Under the pieces are notes generated by a model. That model ran no database searches and had not been told where the DNA came from. It saw only the letters and a list, made by a program, of their open reading frames with translations. From positions 1 through 7,863 of the forward strand of contig WQZE01000041.1 of assembly GCA_009780875.1 (NCBI GenBank): a DNA stretch of 7,863 bases. The letters run 5' to 3'. Position 1 is the stretch's first letter. Every line of letters begins with the position of its first letter. This DNA is from Bacillota bacterium. Its GTDB lineage: Bacteria; Bacillota; Clostridia; Christensenellales; Pumilibacteraceae. Below are positions 5,593 to 7,863 of the stretch, piece after piece. The position numbers and the translations under genes are program-made.

Positions 5593-6360
5593 CTATGACA
5601 GCAATGGCTTTTGTGCCATACTTGTAGCAAAAGTCAACACGCTCACGCTCTTGACACCGCCCAATTTGAGAACACGACTACATTCATCGGCGGTTGCCCC
5701 CGTTGTATAGACATCATCCACAAGCAAAATTCGCTTGTTTTTGATTTGCTCTCTACTGCTCTCCACCAACGAAAACACGCCTCTCACCGCCTCTGCTCTT
5801 TGCTTGCCGCCAAGCCTTGCCGTATCTTTGGGTTGTGCCGTTTTGGCAAGTGTGCCCAGCACCGTTTTGTCTATCTTGCTTGACAAATTGGATGCCAAAA
5901 TTTGTGCTTGGTTGTAGCCCCTTTGCTTGTGCTTGGTATGATGAATGGGCACATAGGTCAAACAGTCAATCTCAAATTGATTTTCAAAATAACAGTCCGC
6001 CACATACTCCGTCAAATAATCCGCCAAATATTTGGCAGCACCAAACTTGTATTTTCGCACAAGCGTGCGTGCGTTCTCGCCATAAATCACGGCGCCCCTA
6101 GCCATCTGATACTCGTGTGTAATCGTTTTGCAATGGTCACACACAGGTGCCATATCCCGGATTCCGTTGCCACAAACCGTGCAAAACTTGCTGTTTCTCA
6201 CAATCTCACACTGCGGACACACACCATACCTGGTGTCCATTTTGAGTTCGCTCTCGCAAACAATACATTTGATATCGGGCGGGAACAATGCGTCCGCTGC
6301 CCATTCGCTCATTTTTTTGAGCCTTGCACCCAAGCCCCATTTTTTGAAAAACTGTTTCAT
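5593..6360 (-). CDS. comFC: ComFC/GntX-type phosphoribosyltransferase-like protein
   Basis: This family joins an N-terminal zinc-binding region to a type I phosphoribosyltransferase fold. In naturally competent bacteria ComFC is needed for uptake or integration of single-stranded DNA, but the gene is widespread in bacteria not known to be competent, and its reaction is unclear. Counting from the GTG at 6369 (subtract three for the ATG), four Cys pairs are seen: C35/C38, C51/C54, C63/C66 and C77/C80. They are followed by RKYKFG (105-110), a conserved basic patch with QRGYNQA (149-155), and the PRPP-binding signature ILLVDDVYTTGAT (214-226). The length, about 255 residues, is normal. GTG 6369 has a poor ribosome binding site, and ATG 6360 has GAG eight bases upstream, so I prefer the ATG; the difference is three residues. 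The gene follows ackA by 24 bases and precedes thrS by 51. The usual partner helicase gene comFA is not in this window. Confidence 0.92.
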   Translation of the reverse strand: MKQFFKKWGLGARLKKMSEWAADALFPPDIKCIVCESELKMDTRYGVCPQCEIVRNSKFCTVCGNGIRDMAPVCDHCKTITHEYQMARGAVIYGENARTLVRKYKFGAAKYLADYLTEYVADCYFENQFEIDCLTYVPIHHTKHKQRGYNQAQILASNLSSKIDKTVLGTLAKTAQPKDTARLGGKQRAEAVRGVFSLVESSREQIKNKRILLVDDVYTTGATADECSRVLKLGGVKSVSVLTFATSMAQKPLLS

Positions 6361-6384
6361 CCTAGGCACTCAAACCAAAAAAAT

Positions 6385-7575
6385 TTATTTGGAAAAACCG
6401 TATTTGATGGTCTCTCTTGCAATGACCAACTCCTCATTGGTTGGTATGACGAACACCTTGACTTTTGACTTTTTGGAGGAGATTTGTCCAAATTCACCCA
6501 CGGTGGCTTGATTCTTTTTGTCATCAAGCAAGATACCTATGCCGTCCAACTCTTTGCAAAGACGCTCACGCAAAATCGGAGAGTTTTCACCCACGCCTGC
6601 TGTGAAAGCAATGGCATCCAATCCATTCATAGCCGCCATATAACTGCCAATATATTTCTTGACACGGTACACAAACATTTCAATCGCCAAGGACGCTTGC
6701 TTGTTTCCATCCTTCTCTGCTTGCAATACATCTCTAAAATCACTAGACACACCACTCACCCCAAAAACACCGCTCTTTTTGTTGAGCATATTGGTGGTCT
6801 CGCCAATCGTTTGTCCCGTCTTTTGCATCACAAACTCCACAACACTTGGGTCAATGTCACCGCTTCTTGTGCCCATCATCAAACCTTCTAGCGGAGTGAG
6901 CCCCATTGTTGTGTCCACACACTTGCCATCCACCACGGCAGACAAACTTGCCCCGTTGCCCAAATGGCACACAATGACCTTGCTTTTTTTGCCACCCAAA
7001 GCCTTGTTTGCCTCACTAGACACAAACAAATGAGAGGTGCCGTGAAATCCGTATTTGCGTATTTGATGGTCTTTGTACAAATCATAGGGCAATGCATACA
7101 TAAAAGCGTGGTCTGGCATTGTGCTATGAAAACTCGTATCAAAAACGGCCACGGCAGGCTTGCTTGGCAAAATATTGAGACACGCCTTGATACCCATCAA
7201 ATTGGCTGGATTGTGCAAGGGTGCAAGGTCACTGATTTTTTCTATGTCCGCAATCGTGCCGTCATCAAGTTTGACACTGGTACAAAACTTTTCGCCACTA
7301 TGCACCACTCTATGCCCCACCGCATCAATTTCCTCAATGCTTTTAAGCGGTGCATCTTGCCCCACCAATGCATCCAACACAACTTTGAGTGCCGCACTGT
7401 GGTCCGCCAAACGCTCCTCTACTTTGGACTTCTTGCCCAAGATAGTTTGCCCAATAATGGCCTTGTCAAGTCCAATTCGCTCAATCAAACCCTTTGCAAG
7501 CACGCCCTCATTGTCCATATCAATCAATTGATATTTGAGACTGCTACTCCCTGCATTGATTACCAATACTTTCAT
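6385..7575 (-). CDS. ackA: Acetate kinase
   Basis: AckA converts acetyl phosphate and ADP to acetate and ATP, the energy-yielding last step of acetate fermentation, and can run in reverse. From the ATG at 7575 the protein has 396 residues, normal for the family (about 400). It starts MKVLVINAGSSSLK with N7 of the nucleotide/acetyl site. HRVVHSGE holds R89, followed by H121, D146 in VFDTSFH, H178 in YGFHGTSH, the phosphate-loop-like HLGNGAS (204-210), and R237 in TRSGDIDP. The C-terminal NEELVIAR holds the metal-linked Glu. These correspond to the N7, R91, H123, D148, H180 and R241 set described for the Methanosarcina thermophila enzyme. An ATG two codons upstream (7581) is possible, but AAAGGCGG is six bases from the 7575 start. 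The gene sits 52 bases after pta, the classic partner, and 24 bases before comFC. Confidence 0.97.
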   Translation of the reverse strand: MKVLVINAGSSSLKYQLIDMDNEGVLAKGLIERIGLDKAIIGQTILGKKSKVEERLADHSAALKVVLDALVGQDAPLKSIEEIDAVGHRVVHSGEKFCTSVKLDDGTIADIEKISDLAPLHNPANLMGIKACLNILPSKPAVAVFDTSFHSTMPDHAFMYALPYDLYKDHQIRKYGFHGTSHLFVSSEANKALGGKKSKVIVCHLGNGASLSAVVDGKCVDTTMGLTPLEGLMMGTRSGDIDPSVVEFVMQKTGQTIGETTNMLNKKSGVFGVSGVSSDFRDVLQAEKDGNKQASLAIEMFVYRVKKYIGSYMAAMNGLDAIAFTAGVGENSPILRERLCKELDGIGILLDDKKNQATVGEFGQISSKKSKVKVFVIPTNEELVIARETIKYGFSK

Positions 7576-7581
7576 ATTCAT

Positions 7582-7589
7582 CCGCCTTT
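7582..7589 (-). promoter_or_regulatory. Ribosome binding site deciding the ackA start
   Basis: AAAGGCGG on the minus strand is separated by six bases (ATGAAT) from the ATG at 7575. For the upstream ATG at 7581 the site would abut the start codon. The shorter form also places the conserved N7 exactly where the family has it. Confidence 0.65.
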
Positions 7590-7598
7590 GTTATTTTT

Positions 7599-7627
7599 AT
7601 TTTATCCAAAATTTTGTACCGAGTCCA
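7599..7627 (-). promoter_or_regulatory. Possible internal promoter for ackA
   Basis: In the pta-ackA gap the minus strand has TGGACT (7622-7627, four of six -35 bases), a 17-base spacer and TAAAAT (7599-7604, five of six -10 bases). Initiation near 7592 would allow ackA and comFC to be expressed apart from pta. AT-rich gaps yield such matches easily, so this is tentative. Confidence 0.35.
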
Positions 7628-7863
7628 CTACTTGGCTGCCTGCAAGGCAGTGATTGCTACCACATTGACAATGTCTTCCTCGTTGCAACCACGAGAGAGG
7701 TCATTGACGGGGGCATTAAAGCCTTGGCAAATGGGTCCAATCGCCTCGGCACCTGCGAGCCTTTGCACAAGTTTGTAGCCAATGTTGCCGGATTGCAAAT
7801 CAGGGAAAACAAGCAAATTGGCACGCCCTGCAACCTCACTTTGGGGCGCTTTAAGCTTGCCCA
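7628..7863 (-). CDS. pta: Phosphate acetyltransferase, C-terminal end only
   Basis: About 77 residues of the C-terminus are visible; the rest lies beyond the right edge. Pta interconverts acetyl-CoA plus phosphate with acetyl phosphate plus CoA, feeding AckA. Recognition rests on strongly conserved end motifs: AGRANLLVFPDLQSGNIGYK, then KLVQRLAGAEAIGPICQG, then PVNDLSRGC and EEDIVNVVAITALQA, with a TAG stop at 7628-7630. These form the acetyl/butyryl transferase fold's final strands and the helix lining the active site. The frame is open to the window edge, so no start is given. A TTG inside this frame (near 7816) is an ordinary Leu codon rather than a start. The pta-ackA pair in this order is common in Clostridia and other Firmicutes. 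The identity is firm even from this fragment. Confidence 0.95.
   Translation of the reverse strand, partial: GKLKAPQSEVAGRANLLVFPDLQSGNIGYKLVQRLAGAEAIGPICQGFNAPVNDLSRGCNEEDIVNVVAITALQAAK

Noticed and set aside
7636..7650. CTGCC-TGCAA-GGCAG inverted repeat as a terminator of pta
   Set aside because: It lies within the last codons of pta, has only five pairs, and has no U tract after it.
6964..7653. 229-codon plus-strand open frame opposite ackA
   Set aside because: It is antisense to acetate kinase active-site motifs and is explained by base bias.
1..7863. CRISPR arrays, insertion sequences, tRNA or rRNA genes, phage or defence genes
   Set aside because: None was seen: there are no regularly spaced repeats, transposase-like products, cloverleaf sequences or paired terminal inverted repeats. 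All genes are chromosomal housekeeping or plain membrane/hypothetical proteins.

Overview
The window looks like chromosomal DNA from an uncultured low-to-mid GC Firmicutes-type bacterium, most likely a clostridial gut anaerobe. The grounds are the protein families present, the pta-ackA order, and the lack of any signature of another phylum; this placement is inference. No phage, transposon, CRISPR, tRNA or rRNA signal was seen. Every supported gene lies on the minus strand, so transcription runs from high to low coordinates.

In order of transcription, the window opens with the 3' end of pta (phosphate acetyltransferase), followed by ackA (acetate kinase). Together they form the acetyl-CoA to acetate branch that makes ATP in fermenters. 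Close behind come comFC (a zinc-finger phosphoribosyltransferase-like protein linked to DNA uptake) and thrS (threonyl-tRNA synthetase). A 100-base gap with a weak hairpin follows. After it comes a compact run with 18-21 base gaps: a multi-pass membrane protein resembling YgjV with a long acidic tail, fmt (Met-tRNAi formyltransferase), dtd (D-aminoacyl-tRNA deacylase) and a 92-residue protein of unknown function. A 288-base gap with a good promoter-like sequence then leads to a membrane protein resembling DUF1614, cut by the window's left edge.

The functional themes are acetate fermentation and translation fidelity or initiation (thrS, fmt, dtd). The genes look intact, with no frameshifts. 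Three start codons are better placed downstream of the longest possible reading frame: thrS at 5541, comFC at 6360 and ackA at 7575. For thrS and ackA, ribosome binding sites and family residue numbering support the shorter form.

I did not find a convincing undescribed system. The most notable signals are compositional: a very strong C-over-G bias on the plus strand that persists in the noncoding gap, an excess of the palindrome TTGCAA, and repeated TTTGCAC words in the gap at 675-962. A small hairpin sits just upstream of the thrS ribosome binding site.
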